Positions 61,436 through 64,000 of a stretch of 64,000 nt of DNA are shown piece after piece (the first letter of the stretch is position 1; each line of letters begins with the position of its first letter). The translations under genes were made by a program, and so were the position numbers. The notes under the pieces were generated by a model. That model did no database searches and was not told where the DNA came from. It saw nothing but the letters and a program-made list of their open reading frames with translations. The stretch covers positions 28,680,001-28,744,000 of the forward strand of contig NC_135064.1 in assembly GCF_051401765.1 (NCBI RefSeq), in the 5' to 3' direction. Source of the stretch: Calliopsis andreniformis (Eukaryota > Arthropoda > Insecta > Hymenoptera > Andrenidae).

Positions 61436-62557
61436 CTATTTTCATACATTTTATAGTGATTAAAATTAATTTTTCTAAAAAATTTGTATTTGATAGATTT
61501 GTCATTTTTTGATTGAAAACAGATAGTATAAATTTTATATGATTGTTAAATATTTAATTCTATGTGCCATCAAATATGAAGTTACAAGTGAAAATAATAT
61601 ATATTTATATGTATCAATGAAAATGTGTTTCCATCGCCAAGCTGGTAGTCTTAATTACTGGTTTGCTAAGTTATTCTATTCGATAATAGCAAGAAATATT
61701 ATAAAATATCGCTATTATGAAAATTGCAAATAAAATTTCTTAAAGCATTTTGTCCAACACTATTTTTAGAATGCAAAATATAAATAATTAAAACACACAG
61801 CCATTGCCAGTCTTGAAGTGTAGGTACACAGTTTATTTTATTTTGTATACATCACAACTTTGTAAAATGTTTTGAAAATTTACCGAAGAAATTTCTACAA
61901 GTCAAGACTATAAAAATCACAGTTTTCACTCGTTCCAAGTAACTTAATCTTCCCATTTTTACTTAACACCAACAAGACCAACGCTCTCTGAGTATTGTGA
62001 TCACTTTCTTGTTACATATATGTAAAAAGTATGAACAAAAACAAAAGCAATGTAATCAAAAGGCAAATATCCACTAGCTGACAACTTTCTTTCACATTTA
62101 TGATTACCTTTTCTCGATTGCTCTGTACTTGAATTCTTGCAGGGATTCAGTATATAAATTTAGGTACACAATGATGTTTATGGATTATTTATATTCAAAA
62201 CTATACAAAAAGGACTATATGATGTTTGATCAGTAAAAGAAATTTCAATGTATCACATTAAATGGCCAATGATATAATATAAATTTCTTAATAATCAATA
62301 ACATGAAAATCTAAGTAATAACGAAAATGAATTTTGTCCGAAATTATCCTGTGTTATTATGCGAGGTACCATTCAACAACATATCACAAATACATGGAAC
62401 ATGAATAATAACAAAACTCAGCCGGTAGCGTTTAAGCGTTATCGATCACAAGAGAGTCACTAATAAATACATTATTACTTTTCGTTTTAGAAAAGAAGAT
62501 TGCTTAACCAAGTCTGTGGTATCACATGATACAATATCGGAAAGTTTGGGAACGAAA
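61436..62557. other. AT-rich region, 3' ends of convergent genes
   Basis: No exon is supported. It likely carries the 3' untranslated region of the minus-strand gene to the right. Confidence 0.5.
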
Positions 62558-63926
<1,369 letters not shown>

Positions 63927-64000
63927 CTGAAGAATAAAATAGTAGATTTAAATATTAATATCTTAACACTTGAAATAGTTGACAAAGCATACATACTTTT

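Overview
The window reads as insect nuclear DNA: AT-rich, dense in GT-AG introns, rich in microsatellites, with introns that are mostly short. Gene content (a giant-lens/Argos ligand, a king tubby protein, a CFAP97/hemingway protein) fits an insect. A hymenopteran, perhaps a bee, is my guess and is not proven. I assembled exons by hand, checking reading frame and splice phase at every junction; most gene models close exactly (total CDS divisible by 3).

Layout. 2.0-4.9 kb: a plus-strand gene with THEG-type repeats and a very acidic C-terminal half. 7.0-8.2 kb: a steroid/3-ketoacyl-CoA reductase of the SDR family (HSD17B12/let-767 type). 10.3-32.9 kb: EFL1, the 60S-maturation GTPase, split by an intron of about 18.8 kb (13413-32228). 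That intron carries two antisense multi-exon genes for secreted cysteine-rich proteins: argos/giant-lens (25008-28009) and an Argos-like protein with a mucin-like N-terminus (14584-19734). The ten core cysteines of the two proteins line up one for one, which is the most interesting observation here. The same intron holds several large simple-repeat arrays.

34.5-35.9 kb (minus): an SRFBP1/BUD22-type ribosome-biogenesis protein, convergent with EFL1. 37.6-39.9 kb: mitochondrial ClpX. 41.8-43.5 kb (minus): SLC25A46. 44.4-46.6 kb: king tubby. 46.6-51.5 kb: AT-rich stretch without a recognisable gene. 51.5-55.1 kb (minus): a long, mostly disordered protein with SxIP motifs (possible SLAIN/sentin-type microtubule plus-end protein). 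56.2-56.6 kb: CMC2, followed 125 bases later by ABITRAM (56.7-57.6 kb). 58.1-59.8 kb (minus): COQ2. 60.5-61.4 kb: CFAP97/hemingway. 62.6-63.9 kb (minus): the C-terminal exons of a larger unidentified gene that runs off the right edge.

Themes: four nuclear genes for mitochondrial proteins (ClpX, SLC25A46, CMC2, COQ2) lie within about 22 kb; EFL1 and SRFBP1 both serve ribosome assembly; the THEG-like gene, king tubby and CFAP97 are cilium/sperm-tail or cilium-trafficking type genes. No tRNA, rRNA or CRISPR array was recognised, and no intact transposon.
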